46,993 bases of DNA from Thermoprotei archaeon (GCA_011043415.1 DQXH01000042.1:1-46993), one strand, 5' to 3'. Shown: positions 1 through 8,856, counted from the first letter of the stretch. The notes: generated from the sequence alone by a model not told the origin. Numbers and translations: made by a program.

Positions 1-470
1 GAGCTTAAGCTAGATAATTCTAGGATACTAATTGACAGTAACTGTATCCGCATGCTTCTAACCATACGAAGGAATGTTGAGGTTAACGAGCATAAAAATC
101 TCTTCGTAGATGTCAATGAAGATGGTATTGATTGTTTACTAGTTAAATATGATGAGAGTAGGACAAAGCTATTTTCAATTAATCATGATACTAGGAAAAA
201 TATGTACTAACTATAGGAGAATTAGGAAGGGTATTCAGAAGAAGGTAAGGAACACTAAGTTTAAAGGTAAGCTTCTTGCTAAGTATGGTCAACGTGAAAA
301 GAGTCATGTGGAGGACAGGTTGAAGAAAATAACTACTTTACTAGCAGAGATTGCTAGAGAATACAATGCTGACTTGGTTAGAGAGGATCTTAAGGATTTA
401 AATCTTAACGGTAGGAGAAGAGCAAAGGCTATACTGAAAAAGAATAGGATAAAGATACAAGCACCACGAT
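1..470 (+). pseudogene. Truncated, frameshifted TnpB (IS200/IS605-type OrfB) remnant
   Basis: Reading frame 1 from base 1 gives a TnpB-like stretch containing VDVNEDGI, the usual context of the first RuvC aspartate, and ending at a stop at 208-210. The match resumes in frame 2 around 200-206 (TNYRRIRKGIQ, then AKYGQREKSHVEDRLKKI and VREDLKDLNL, the usual context of the RuvC glutamate). The coding sequence is therefore broken by a frameshift near 196-206. The C-terminal zinc finger and the third RuvC acidic motif are absent, and homology fades after about 465, just before a tRNA gene. The frame 2 ORF runs to a TGA inside the tRNA at 497-499. The 5' part lies outside the window. Intact TnpB is an RNA-guided nuclease of IS200/IS605 elements; this copy should be inactive. 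No TnpA is visible. Confidence 0.85.
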
Positions 471-480
471 TCAATTTTGG

Positions 481-581
481 TGCGGGGGGTGGGATTTGAA
501 CCCACGAAGGCCTACGCCAGCGGAGCTTCCTGGAATACTCTCTCAGTCCGCCCCCGTTGGCCTGGCTAGGGGAACCCCCGC
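481..581 (-). tRNA. tRNA-Leu (anticodon GAG) with a 15-base intron
   Basis: The reverse complement folds as a class II tRNA. The acceptor GCGGGGG (581-575) pairs with CCCCCGC, followed by discriminator A at 481. The T arm is GTGGG-TTCAAAT-CCCAC. A long variable arm and the anticodon stem GCGGA/TCCGC match archaeal tRNA-Leu. There are 22 bases between the stem halves. A normal 7-base loop (CT-GAG-A...C) leaves a 15-base insertion directly 3' of position 37, the canonical archaeal intron site, giving anticodon GAG. The intron should be removed by the tRNA splicing endonuclease after a bulge-helix-bulge folds. A TnpB remnant abuts the 3' end. Confidence 0.9.
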
Positions 582-602
582 ATCATCCAAAATAAATGAA
601 AG

Positions 603-614
603 TTATTTTTTAAG
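603..614 (-). promoter_or_regulatory. TATA box of tRNA-Leu
   Basis: The minus strand reads CTTAAAAAATAA, centred about 27 bases upstream of the first tRNA base (581). This is the normal archaeal TATA spacing. It overlaps the last codons of the CinA-like gene on the same strand. Confidence 0.5.
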
Positions 615-1383
615 TTTTCTTTGATTCATCAAGCCTTTTACGGATTTCGTTAATTATAGTTATATTTTTGTTTTTTAAAGTTCCTTCATCATTTCCGTAG
701 GATGCCACAACTATATCGATGACGGGTTTTCCATCGACTACTCCTAAGGGGTGGGATTTAACGTATACGTCTGGATACTTAGTTACTATCTTATTTAATA
801 TTGGAGCTAAAGTGGATTCTGTGTATCCCTTAACTCTTATCTTATCCTCTCTATAGTATTTTCTTTTGAATATCCTCTTAAGTATCTTCTCTACATGATT
901 TAAATAGATATGTTTCATTTCCGATGGTACTCCAGGTAAAGCGAATATTTTGATATTGTTGTATTCCACATATATTCCCGGGGCTACGCCGACTTTATTC
1001 TCCAGCGGTTTAGCTTTTTCAGGCATTTTAGCCATCTTGATTCTATATTCATTCAATTCAAGATTAAGTCGTTTAAGTCTCTGCTTAACCATATTAAGTG
1101 CCTCTTTATTAACTACCCATTTCTGGTTTAATGCTTTTGCTAAAGCTTCACTTGTTATGTCGTCGTAGGTAGGGCCTAATCCACCTGTACTTATAATTAT
1201 ATCAGCATGTCTACATGCTTCTTTTAATACATCAACTATAGTTTCTTCTTCATCAGGTATTACCAAGATCCTCTCCACCTTAATTCCTAATTCAGTTAAT
1301 TTTTTAGCTATCCAATTAGAATTGGTATCTAAAACTCTTCCAATCAATATCTCATTCCCAATTACTATAATCCAGCTTTTCAT
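610..1383 (-). CDS. CinA-like molybdopterin-binding-domain protein
   Basis: 257 residues covering only the N-terminal, MoaB/MogA-like domain of the CinA family (COG1058). The start gives GNEILIGRVLDTN. Residues 67-75 read GGLGPTYDD and 149-156 LPGVPSEM, both family hallmarks. The C-terminal nicotinamide-nucleotide amidase domain of bacterial CinA is absent, as is usual for archaeal members. Related domains bind molybdopterin or act as nucleotide pyrophosphatases; the precise substrate here is not evident. It starts at an ATG 58 bases from the divergent thioredoxin reductase gene, so the two share a promoter region. It ends just upstream of tRNA-Leu on the same strand. Confidence 0.85.
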   Translation of the reverse strand: MKSWIIVIGNEILIGRVLDTNSNWIAKKLTELGIKVERILVIPDEEETIVDVLKEACRHADIIISTGGLGPTYDDITSEALAKALNQKWVVNKEALNMVKQRLKRLNLELNEYRIKMAKMPEKAKPLENKVGVAPGIYVEYNNIKIFALPGVPSEMKHIYLNHVEKILKRIFKRKYYREDKIRVKGYTESTLAPILNKIVTKYPDVYVKSHPLGVVDGKPVIDIVVASYGNDEGTLKNKNITIINEIRKRLDESKKT

Positions 1384-1441
1384 AGCACTAATTTATAATT
1401 TACCTGGCTTAAGTTAAATCTTAGTAGTAGGTGATTTCAGT

Positions 1442-2425
1442 ATGATGCCTATCTCAATATCGTTATCTAGAGTTGCAAAAAGGGGCGACCCGAGTAAATT
1501 ATATGATGTTATTATAATAGGTTCGGGACCAGCTGGATTAACTGCGGCGATTTATGCGTTAAGATCTGGTTTAAGTACACTATTGGTAACAGGCTTAGAA
1601 TGGGGTGGACAGCTTATGACGACTACCAAAGTAGATAATTACCCAGGTTTTCCTGAAGGTATTGATGGACCTGAGCTTATGAAATGCATGCGTGAACAGG
1701 CTATACGATTTGGAGTTGAAATTGTCGAAGCGGATGCAGATGACATAATCTTATCAGAATATCCATATAGAGTAAAGGTAGGTTCTATATATTATACTGG
1801 AAAAACGATAATATTAGCTACTGGAGCTAGATATAGAGAGCTTGGGTTAGAGTCTGAGAAGAGGTTGCTGGGCAGAGGGGTATCATACTGTGCAGTTTGT
1901 GATGGTTTCTTCTTTAAAAATAAAGTTGTGGCAGTTATAGGCGGCGGTGATACAGCTTTAACAGATGCAATCTACTTGTCAAGCATATGTAAAGAGGTCT
2001 TAATAATACATAGAAGAGGAGAGTTTAGAGCTAATAAGATATTAGTTAATAAGATTAAAGAGTATCCGAATATTAAAGTAGTAATGAATAGTATAGTCCT
2101 AGATATACTAGGGGATAATAAGGTAGAGGCTATTAAAGTAAAAAATCTGGATACTGGATCTGAAAATATCATTAAAGTAGACGGAGTTTTCATAGCAATT
2201 GGCCACGTTCCAAATACTGATCTAGTGAAAGATAAACTTGAGATAGATGAAAGAGGATATATTAAAACATATGACTTCGTTAAGACGAGTATACCAGGGG
2301 TATATGTAGCTGGAGATGTCATGGATCCTAAATATCAGCAGGCTATCACGGCAGCTGCCTTTGGAGCGATGGCTGCATTAGAAGCAAAGGAATTTATAGA
2401 TAAAGAGTCTAAGCCTATTTCTTAA
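1442..2425 (+). CDS. trxB: Thioredoxin reductase (NAD(P)H, FAD)
   Basis: Cytosolic flavoprotein that reduces thioredoxin-like proteins. FAD-binding GSGPAG is at residues 27-32, the redox pair CAVC at 150-153, the NAD(P)H-binding GGGDTA at 167-172, and the C-terminal FAD motif GVYVAGDV near 290. Length (327) is normal for the low-molecular-weight class apart from about 20 extra N-terminal residues. The ATG at 1442 is preceded by AGGTGATTT at a proper ribosome-binding distance, which supports the longer start; a second ATG follows directly. The 3' end overlaps the convergent winged-helix gene by 11 bases. Confidence 0.95.
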   Translation: MMPISISLSRVAKRGDPSKLYDVIIIGSGPAGLTAAIYALRSGLSTLLVTGLEWGGQLMTTTKVDNYPGFPEGIDGPELMKCMREQAIRFGVEIVEADADDIILSEYPYRVKVGSIYYTGKTIILATGARYRELGLESEKRLLGRGVSYCAVCDGFFFKNKVVAVIGGGDTALTDAIYLSSICKEVLIIHRRGEFRANKILVNKIKEYPNIKVVMNSIVLDILGDNKVEAIKVKNLDTGSENIIKVDGVFIAIGHVPNTDLVKDKLEIDERGYIKTYDFVKTSIPGVYVAGDVMDPKYQQAITAAAFGAMAALEAKEFIDKESKPIS

Positions 2426-2837
2426 ATATAGTAATTATCAATACATATACAATTATACTCACTATGATCCACATGATAAATGAGATCATTCCACGGATGA
2501 AATCCGCTTCAGCAATATATTTTCCAAGTCCTATCAAACCCATTGCAAATGGAAGAAGTGGTATAAACCTAATAACACTATAAATTTCTTCTTTAGACAC
2601 CCTTTTTTCCTCGGCTTCAAGTATTTTATATCCTTTTTCATTTAAAATATAGTACACTCTACCATCGTCATCCAGCATCCTTTTAATATATCCATGTTCT
2701 AGAAGTCTTTTTAGTCTATAATCAGCCGCCTGCCTACTGAATTTAAATATCTCGGCAATTTCATTAGGATACGCCCTTCTCCTCCCGTGTATAAACATGA
2801 TTATAGCTTTATAAACGGGATCTTCCTCTATCTTCAT
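2415..2837 (-). CDS. Winged-helix regulator with two C-terminal membrane helices
   Basis: 140 residues. Residues 8-75 look like a MarR/ArsR-type winged helix: the helix pair is PNEIAEIFKFSRQAADYRLK and the wing is GRVYYILNEKGY. Residues 90-108 and 115-138 are hydrophobic and would span the membrane twice, with the DNA-binding part in the cytosol. No metal-binding or other ligand site is apparent. It is divergent from prs, separated by about 50 AT-rich bases, so prs is a possible target; this is inference. A membrane-tethered one-component regulator is the simplest reading. Confidence 0.75.
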   Translation of the reverse strand: MKIEEDPVYKAIIMFIHGRRRAYPNEIAEIFKFSRQAADYRLKRLLEHGYIKRMLDDDGRVYYILNEKGYKILEAEEKRVSKEEIYSVIRFIPLLPFAMGLIGLGKYIAEADFIRGMISFIMWIIVSIIVYVLIITIFKK

Positions 2838-2888
2838 TCAAATATTAAACTAAATATTATTTCATTATAAATATATCGGGGGTTCGAT

Positions 2889-3788
2889 ATGATTGTAGCT
2901 GCACCTGATTATGCTAAAGATAATGCAGTTAGATTAGCTTCTAACTTAGGATGCAACTATACATTAATATCTACAAGATATTTCCCGAATGGGGAGGTTC
3001 TAGCTAGGGTGAATGAGGTCGAGAAGCTTAGAGACGTGGATAGGATTATCCTATTCTTTCCGACATATCCTAATACTAACGACCGTATCCTGATGTTATT
3101 CGAGTCTCTTGAGGCCATTAGGCATTATATTCCAGGTAGTAAACTAGAATTAGTTATTCCATACTTCTCCTACTCGAGGCAAGATAAACGTTTTTTAGAT
3201 GGTGAAGCCCTAACACTTAAACTTATAATAGATTTTATATCAGTATTCGATATCTCGCGCATTTATATCTTTGATATTCATAGTTTAGAGTCATTTAAAA
3301 AATATGCTAAGAAGCTAGATTACATACATATTTCATTATTACATAAACTATTTGAATATATAAAAAATATACACGAAATTGATAACGCCATATTAGTCGC
3401 TCCAGATGAGGGTCGTTTAAATACAGTTTCCGATATAGCAGAGAAGCATAGCTTAGATTATACTTATTTAATTAAAGAAAGGGATCGTTATACAGGGAAG
3501 GTTACGATGAAACCAGGTGAAGAGATCGATTTCAGTAAATATAATTCCGCTATTATACTTGATGATGAGATTTCGACAGGAGGTACGATGGCTTTGGCGT
3601 CGTCCTATCTCAAGAAAAATGGTGTTGATACTATTATTGCAGCTGCTTCGCATTTACTTTTGATCTCTGGCGCTGATAAGAAGCTGTTTAATTCAGGAGT
3701 AGACTTCCTATATGGGTCTAACACCATTTTAAATCCATACGCTGTATTGTATATTGAGGATATACTACCTGAATATATTAAGGATTAA
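2889..3788 (+). CDS. prs: Ribose-phosphate pyrophosphokinase (PRPP synthetase)
   Basis: Makes PRPP from ribose 5-phosphate and ATP for purine, pyrimidine and NAD synthesis. YFPNGE is near residue 31, RQDK is at 97-100, the DIH motif at 129-131 and the PRPP-binding DDEISTGGT at 225-233. Length (299) is typical of archaeal class III-like enzymes. The ATG at 2889 follows GGGGGTTC. The next gene (tRNA methyltransferase) starts 10 bases after the stop, followed directly by RNase Z, suggesting one transcript linking nucleotide supply and tRNA maturation. Confidence 0.95.
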   Translation: MIVAAPDYAKDNAVRLASNLGCNYTLISTRYFPNGEVLARVNEVEKLRDVDRIILFFPTYPNTNDRILMLFESLEAIRHYIPGSKLELVIPYFSYSRQDKRFLDGEALTLKLIIDFISVFDISRIYIFDIHSLESFKKYAKKLDYIHISLLHKLFEYIKNIHEIDNAILVAPDEGRLNTVSDIAEKHSLDYTYLIKERDRYTGKVTMKPGEEIDFSKYNSAIILDDEISTGGTMALASSYLKKNGVDTIIAAASHLLLISGADKKLFNSGVDFLYGSNTILNPYAVLYIEDILPEYIKD

Positions 3789-3798
3789 TGTAGTGGGT

Positions 3799-4851
3799 AT
3801 GAAGCTCGCTATCCATATATCATTGGATTATCGAGATGCCTGTATCAAAGAGGTTCTTACATTACTCGAATCATACGGAATAAAATATAAAATAATAGGG
3901 TTATTTAACAAAGTCATATTACTAGATATTAGCGGGTACGAGGGAAGACCTGAAGAAGAGGTTTTAGAGTATATATTTAAAAGATCATCATGTGTAAAGC
4001 GTGCACTTAAGATCTATACTGTCAGTAATTCCTATAATTTAGAGGAACTGTATTCAGGTGATTTAAAGGAGTATGTAAGCAGGTTTAAACATGTGGCAAT
4101 ACATGTTCATCTATATAATCCAAGAATTGTTCACCGTGAGGAGATTAATAGTGTTATAGACGATATATATAAGTTATATGTGAAGGATCTCCGCTTGAAG
4201 GTAGACCTTGAGAAACCTGATGTTATTATAGGCGTTTATAATGTTGAAGATATTATCCTAGTCGGTATCGAGTTATATGATGAATTGAGAAAGGGGTTTG
4301 AACATAGAAGAGCTAAATATAGGCCCGTATTCTCTCCATTTTCACTACACCCGAAGTTAGCTAGGCTGATGATAAACCTATCCGGAGTTAGGGAGGGAAG
4401 CATCCTGATCGATCCATTCTGTGGAGTGGCTAGTATACCGATGGAGGCTAGTTTACTATCGATTGAGGCTATATGTATCGAGTATTTCTTTAAATGGTGT
4501 GTAGGTGGGTTGAAGAATGTAGAATGGATTGATGAGACATTGAATTACATCGATGTCATTAATGCTGACTCGCTTAAGGATGTCCTCAGGGTATATGAGT
4601 ATAGTAATGAGGTATATATCGTAACCGATCCTCCATATGGTAGAATCACATCAACTGGATATAGGGATATAGCGAGTATATATAGAAATTTTATTGAGAA
4701 ATATGTTTCATATGCAAAACGCTCTGTATTCATGTCTCCGGAAGATATCGACGACTATATATATAAATATGACTTGAGAGTCAATTTTAAATCGGTAATC
4801 CCTGTTCATAGGAATTTAAAGAGAATATTATACGTCGTGGAGCGGGATTAG
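3799..4851 (+). CDS. THUMP-domain tRNA (guanine-N2) methyltransferase, Trm11/TrmG10 type
   Basis: 350 residues from the ATG at 3799; an earlier in-frame ATG at 3754 would overlap prs by 35 bases and is less likely. The N-terminal half resembles a ferredoxin-like/THUMP RNA-binding region. The C-terminal half is a Rossmann methyltransferase with DPFCG (about 205-209, SAM loop) and TDPPYGR (about 276-282), the catalytic motif of exocyclic N2-guanine methyltransferases. Archaeal members usually make m2G/m2,2G at tRNA position 10; the exact site is inferred from family. It lies between prs and rnz, one base upstream of the latter. Confidence 0.85.
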   Translation: MKLAIHISLDYRDACIKEVLTLLESYGIKYKIIGLFNKVILLDISGYEGRPEEEVLEYIFKRSSCVKRALKIYTVSNSYNLEELYSGDLKEYVSRFKHVAIHVHLYNPRIVHREEINSVIDDIYKLYVKDLRLKVDLEKPDVIIGVYNVEDIILVGIELYDELRKGFEHRRAKYRPVFSPFSLHPKLARLMINLSGVREGSILIDPFCGVASIPMEASLLSIEAICIEYFFKWCVGGLKNVEWIDETLNYIDVINADSLKDVLRVYEYSNEVYIVTDPPYGRITSTGYRDIASIYRNFIEKYVSYAKRSVFMSPEDIDDYIYKYDLRVNFKSVIPVHRNLKRILYVVERD

Positions 4852-4852
4852 A

Positions 4853-5770
4853 ATGGATATCGATATATTCTTCCTAGGAACTTCCTCAGGAGTCCCTACA
4901 GTGGAGAGAAACGTGCCGAGTATATTAATTCGTAGGAAAGGCGAGCATATCTATTTTGATTTTGGGGAGGGGACACAGCGACAGATATTTAGACTGGGAC
5001 TAGGATTTAGTAAGAAGATGAAGATTTTTATATCTCACTTACATGGAGACCATATATTCGGCCTTCTACCACTTATGCAGACATTAACGTTGTTTAAAAG
5101 GAGATATCCATTAGAGATATATGGTCCGGTGAAGCTTGAGAGTTTCTTGAAATACAACATGGAGTTACTTGACATCGAGCCAACATTCGAGATAGTATTC
5201 AAACCAATATATCATAATACGATACTGGACTTTGGAGAGTATTATATAAAGGTTATTAGGAATCTACATGGAGGTTTGTCATACTCATTCAGGATCGAGG
5301 AGAAGGGAAGACCAGGTAGGTTCAATGCAGATAAAGCCACTAAAGATGGTGTTCCTAAAGAATATTGGAGTATTCTTGCTCGGGGAGAGGATGTGAAAGT
5401 AGGTGATAAAATATATTGTAGCAAGGACTATGTAATTCCACCGCCAATTAGGGGTAGATCAATCGTATATTCGGGGGACACTATGGCTTTCGACGGTTTG
5501 ATTGAGTTAGCTAGAGATGCGGATGTCCTGATATCTGAGGCGACATTCACTAGTGAGCTGAAGGATAGGAGTATTGAGACTATGCATATGACCGCCTTAG
5601 AAGCCGCCAAAATAGCTCGCGAGGCAGGCGTAAAAATCCTAGTTTTAACACATTTTAGTGCAAGATATAATGATTTAACTAATCACCTGATTGAGGCGAG
5701 AAAGATATTCCCAGCAACATTTATAGCGAAGGATTTAGACGTATTGACTATTCCATATGTAACTCCATAG
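4853..5770 (+). CDS. rnz: Ribonuclease Z (tRNA 3'-processing endonuclease)
   Basis: Zinc metallo-beta-lactamase-fold enzyme that cuts the 3' trailer from pre-tRNA before CCA addition. The metal motif HLHGDH lies at 62-67. FLGTSSGVPT at the N-terminus and the later YSGDT and LTHFSARY segments are all characteristic. Length (305) is that of the short form. It is coupled to the tRNA methyltransferase one base upstream. The CCA-adding enzyme lies about 1.7 kb downstream. The stop is immediately adjacent to the stop of the convergent UPF0201 gene. Confidence 0.95.
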   Translation: MDIDIFFLGTSSGVPTVERNVPSILIRRKGEHIYFDFGEGTQRQIFRLGLGFSKKMKIFISHLHGDHIFGLLPLMQTLTLFKRRYPLEIYGPVKLESFLKYNMELLDIEPTFEIVFKPIYHNTILDFGEYYIKVIRNLHGGLSYSFRIEEKGRPGRFNADKATKDGVPKEYWSILARGEDVKVGDKIYCSKDYVIPPPIRGRSIVYSGDTMAFDGLIELARDADVLISEATFTSELKDRSIETMHMTALEAAKIAREAGVKILVLTHFSARYNDLTNHLIEARKIFPATFIAKDLDVLTIPYVTP

Positions 5771-6223
5771 TTAGAACCTCGTCAGCCACTTTATAACTTC
5801 ATCAGGGTTCTCCGTCTCTATTGTAACTATTATGTCTCCCAATGGAGACTCACCAGGATCGACAAGAGATAGGACGCCAGCGTATGCAGCCTGTTTATGA
5901 AGATACATCGTTATAATCCCCCTATCTCTATCTAAATACTTATATAAATATTTCCTTAAGGTAGCCAATACCCTCCGCATTCTAAAATGATTAAATATCC
6001 TGTATACATATTCATATCCAGCGGCTTCGGCAACTAAATACTTCTCACCACCTATCTCCCTAACTACTGGTTTGACGTTTAATACGTTCATCAGCGCCTT
6101 CGAAACCTTATTCATATCTTCACATTCATATAATATAGTTTTTATAGTCGTTTTTGCCTTAGCCAGAGTCCTCTTAATTTCTTTATCCTTTTTAAGAAGA
6201 TCTTTTATCTCTCTTTTCTTCAT
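5771..6223 (-). CDS. UPF0201/COG1325-like putative RNA-binding protein
   Basis: 150 residues. The C-terminal part (YLHKQAAYAG, then ESPLGDIIVTIE, then IKWL) matches the conserved end of UPF0201/COG1325, archaeal proteins with a dsRNA-binding-like or L5-like fold, once proposed to act with the exosome. A basic helical N-terminus (about 1-30, Lys-rich) fits RNA contact. The ATG overlaps the stop of the upstream UPF0200 kinase by four bases (ATGA), so the two are translationally coupled; this pairing recurs in archaea. The biochemical role is not established. Confidence 0.75.
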   Translation of the reverse strand: MKKREIKDLLKKDKEIKRTLAKAKTTIKTILYECEDMNKVSKALMNVLNVKPVVREIGGEKYLVAEAAGYEYVYRIFNHFRMRRVLATLRKYLYKYLDRDRGIITMYLHKQAAYAGVLSLVDPGESPLGDIIVTIETENPDEVIKWLTRF

Positions 6224-6771
6224 ATAGAACCATCTAATATCAATTTAAATAGCCTTCTAATATATTCCTTAGCAGTTTCTTTATCGATATCATCATTAAA
6301 GAAATATATATCAGAGTTATGAAGTACATCATCCAATCCAAATCCTATCTCCCTCTCCTCACGCTGAATAAAATCATCTATCGAAGAGATATCATCTACC
6401 CTACCCCTCGACCTAATCCTTAAGTATCTAGTCTCTCTAGATGCAATCACCCCTATCAAGATGATTTCATAATACTTCTTAAACATACTTACTTCATGAG
6501 GACTTCTGACGCCATCAATGACAATGTAATCATCCTTCAAATTCCTAATCCTGTCAATGACAAGCTTTGCAACAGCACCTTCACCATAGATCCTCCTAAT
6601 CTCCTCAGCATATTTACCGACTGTATCCTTATCCTTCTTCCCATATTTTTTGAAAGCTTCTTCTCGGACGATGTCTCCCATAGCTATAACCTTAAGCCCC
6701 ATTTCCTCAGCGACTGACGCCATAAAGCTCTTCCCTGATCCGGGAGTCCCTGTTATACAAATTAGCTTCAT
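6220..6771 (-). CDS. UPF0200 P-loop kinase (dephospho-CoA kinase-like)
   Basis: 183 residues from the ATG at 6771; a GTG lies one codon upstream. Walker A GTPGSGKS is near residues 8-15. IVIDGVRSPHEV and a LID-like region with repeated arginines (SRETRYLRIRSRGR) mark the adenylate-kinase-like UPF0200 group, related to dephospho-CoA kinase. The actual phosphate acceptor is uncertain: archaeal dephospho-CoA kinase activity has been assigned to an unrelated family. It is coupled to the UPF0201 gene through an ATGA overlap. Confidence 0.8.
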   Translation of the reverse strand: MKLICITGTPGSGKSFMASVAEEMGLKVIAMGDIVREEAFKKYGKKDKDTVGKYAEEIRRIYGEGAVAKLVIDRIRNLKDDYIVIDGVRSPHEVSMFKKYYEIILIGVIASRETRYLRIRSRGRVDDISSIDDFIQREEREIGFGLDDVLHNSDIYFFNDDIDKETAKEYIRRLFKLILDGSI

Positions 6772-6878
6772 CACTATAGAAGAATACCTGAGACAGTATA
6801 TTAAAAGCTAATAAAAGTAGAATATATTAGATGAGGTTCTAACACTAAATTTACTTAATTAATCTCATCATAATTTTA

Positions 6879-6891
6879 TTACATAATGTAA
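6879..6891. promoter_or_regulatory. Perfect 13-base palindrome upstream of thpR
   Basis: TTACATAATGTAA has 6-base arms around one A. It lies in the 151-base divergent gap between the UPF0200 gene and thpR, about 30 bases before the thpR ATG. It could be a dimeric regulator site, or an accident of AT-rich sequence next to the TATA region. Confidence 0.3.
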
Positions 6892-6922
6892 TAAATATTT
6901 GGACTGGAAGAGGCAGGTTTAC

Positions 6923-7471
6923 ATGGTAAGGCTATTCGTCGCTATCGATATAACTAATAAAAAAGTTGTAGACACTGCGATAAGAGTTCAAGACTTAATT
7001 AGAAGGAATAACATTAAAGCGACGTTCTCAAACCCTAATCAACTTCACATAACATTGAAATTCCTTGGCGAGATTCAAGACACATTGATAGACGAGATTA
7101 AGAACGCCCTATCAAAGATACATTTCAATAGATTTAGCATTAGATTTGAAGGTATAGATGCTTTTCCAAGTATATTACGGCCGAGGGTGATATTCATCGA
7201 TGTAGAACATTCTAGGGAGCTTGAGACTCTATATAAGGCTGTAGATAAGTCACTATCATTCTTACGCATAAGAGAAGATAAAAGGTTTCATCCACATGTG
7301 ACAATTGCAAGGATAAAATCGATATTTGGGTGGAATAAAAGTTTAGTTGATGAATTAAAGTCCATCGATATTAATTCCACTGAGGAGATTATAGAATTTA
7401 AGCTTAAGCAGAGCGTACTTAAACACTCTGGCCCCGAGTACATTGACTTAATGAGTATTCCACTAGGGTAG
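6923..7471 (+). CDS. thpR: RNA 2',3'-cyclic phosphodiesterase (2H/LigT family)
   Basis: 182 residues from the ATG at 6923, preceded by a purine-rich AGAGGCAGGT; a TTG at 6899 would add eight residues. The two HxT catalytic motifs of the 2H phosphoesterase superfamily are present: HIT at 42-44 and HVT at 125-127. The enzyme opens 2',3'-cyclic phosphates on RNA ends (and can join 2'-5' ends in vitro), consistent with clean-up after tRNA intron splicing. The CCA-adding enzyme starts five bases after its stop, so they are co-transcribed. Confidence 0.93.
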   Translation: MVRLFVAIDITNKKVVDTAIRVQDLIRRNNIKATFSNPNQLHITLKFLGEIQDTLIDEIKNALSKIHFNRFSIRFEGIDAFPSILRPRVIFIDVEHSRELETLYKAVDKSLSFLRIREDKRFHPHVTIARIKSIFGWNKSLVDELKSIDINSTEEIIEFKLKQSVLKHSGPEYIDLMSIPLG

Positions 7472-7476
7472 TTGAA

Positions 7477-8856
7477 ATGGATAGGTTGCAGAAATTATTT
7501 AACTATATTTCTGAATATATAGTTCCGTCTGAAGCTGAAGTCTCAAATGTGTTGAATATTGCTGAAGGTTATAGATTGCAGATATATGAACTTTTTAAAG
7601 ATGTTATTGAAGATTATAATGACGTATATATAGGTGGTTCTGTAGCTAGGGGAACATTCTTTAAAGACGATTTTGATATAGATATATTTATACGTTTTCC
7701 GCCAACTCTTGATATAGAATATATTAAAGGGATGTTATTCACAAAGTTATCTGAGATCTTTCCGAAGGATAAGATAAGGAAGAGGTATGCAGAACATCCA
7801 TATGCCGAGATTATATTTGATGAATATAGCTTGAATGTAGTGCCTTCATTTAAGACCCAATATCCTAGTTGGTTGAGTCCCGCGGATAGATCATATTACC
7901 ACAATCAGTATTTGAAGGAGAGGATTAAGCCATATAGGAGAGATGTAATATTAGCTAAATCGTTGTTTAAGGGTATCGGAGTATATGGGGCTGAAGTATA
8001 TATAGGTGGATTATCAGGTTATCTAACTGAGTTATTAGTTCTACATTACAGAGGTCTTGAAAACTTATTAAATGCGATCGCTAAGTGGCGACCACCAGTT
8101 ATTATAGATATTGAAAAATTATATTCTTCCCAAAAAGAGATTAGAAATGTGTTTGAGGGTTATAACTTAATAGTTGTTGACCCAGTTGATAAGGGAAGGA
8201 ACGTAGCTGCGGCCTTAACTAAGAGGAAGTTTTCGATGCTGATATCAGGGGTTAAAGCCTTCTTATCCGATCCTAAGCCAAGTTACTTCCATATTTTCTC
8301 TAGTGAAAGAACTAAACCGGAATATAACTACAGAGAACTTATTAAATCACATCCAATTATCGTAATTGACTTAGTACATGAGGCTAAGATCGAGGATATA
8401 CATTATCCTCAATTAACGAGCTTCGCCCGTAAAATTGTGAGACAGCTCGAATATCACGGTTTCAATGTATATAAGTATGCTGTTTTCTCAGACTACCTAT
8501 CGAGAAGTATCGCTGTAATATTATTATCATCTGATAGGCAACCTAAATATACTGTTTATACTGGTCCCTACCCCTATCTATCGGGGGAGTCTTCATTTCT
8601 TGAGAAGAATAAAGGTTTGATAAAATGGATTGGATATGATGGCAGATGGTACGTGTTAAAGACGCCTAAATATAGTGATGTATACAGCTTAATAACCGAT
8701 GTTATTGATAAGGGGTTGATAAAGCCTCCTAAGGAATTATATAAGAAATATTCAGTGTATAGATTGAATTTAACGCATTTGAAGAGAGACCGAAAACTAT
8801 TCTCATGGATTAAAGAATTTATCGTGGGTGACGAATTTTGGAAGGAACATATATAG
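7477..8856 (+). CDS. cca: CCA tRNA nucleotidyltransferase, archaeal class I
   Basis: Adds or repairs the 3' CCA end of tRNA without a nucleic-acid template. The nucleotidyltransferase signature GGSVARGT is at 53-60 and the metal-binding DFDIDIFI at 65-72. Length (459) and the downstream domains (TQYPSWLSPADR near 130, PKPSYFHIF near 265) match archaeal class I enzymes. It is in a tight series thpR-cca-kinase; the next gene appears to start inside its last codons. Both tRNA genes in this window lack an encoded CCA, so the enzyme is needed. Confidence 0.95.
   Translation: MDRLQKLFNYISEYIVPSEAEVSNVLNIAEGYRLQIYELFKDVIEDYNDVYIGGSVARGTFFKDDFDIDIFIRFPPTLDIEYIKGMLFTKLSEIFPKDKIRKRYAEHPYAEIIFDEYSLNVVPSFKTQYPSWLSPADRSYYHNQYLKERIKPYRRDVILAKSLFKGIGVYGAEVYIGGLSGYLTELLVLHYRGLENLLNAIAKWRPPVIIDIEKLYSSQKEIRNVFEGYNLIVVDPVDKGRNVAAALTKRKFSMLISGVKAFLSDPKPSYFHIFSSERTKPEYNYRELIKSHPIIVIDLVHEAKIEDIHYPQLTSFARKIVRQLEYHGFNVYKYAVFSDYLSRSIAVILLSSDRQPKYTVYTGPYPYLSGESSFLEKNKGLIKWIGYDGRWYVLKTPKYSDVYSLITDVIDKGLIKPPKELYKKYSVYRLNLTHLKRDRKLFSWIKEFIVGDEFWKEHI

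Noticed and set aside
149-499. 116-residue ORF as a real small protein
   Set aside because: Its conserved part is an internal piece of TnpB in a shifted frame, its first residues are out-of-frame sequence and its stop lies inside the tRNA gene.
6825-6870. GATGAG...CTCATC pairing upstream of thpR as a C/D-box sRNA
   Set aside because: Box C and D sequences are not both present at correct spacing, and the pairing is short and in AT-rich sequence.
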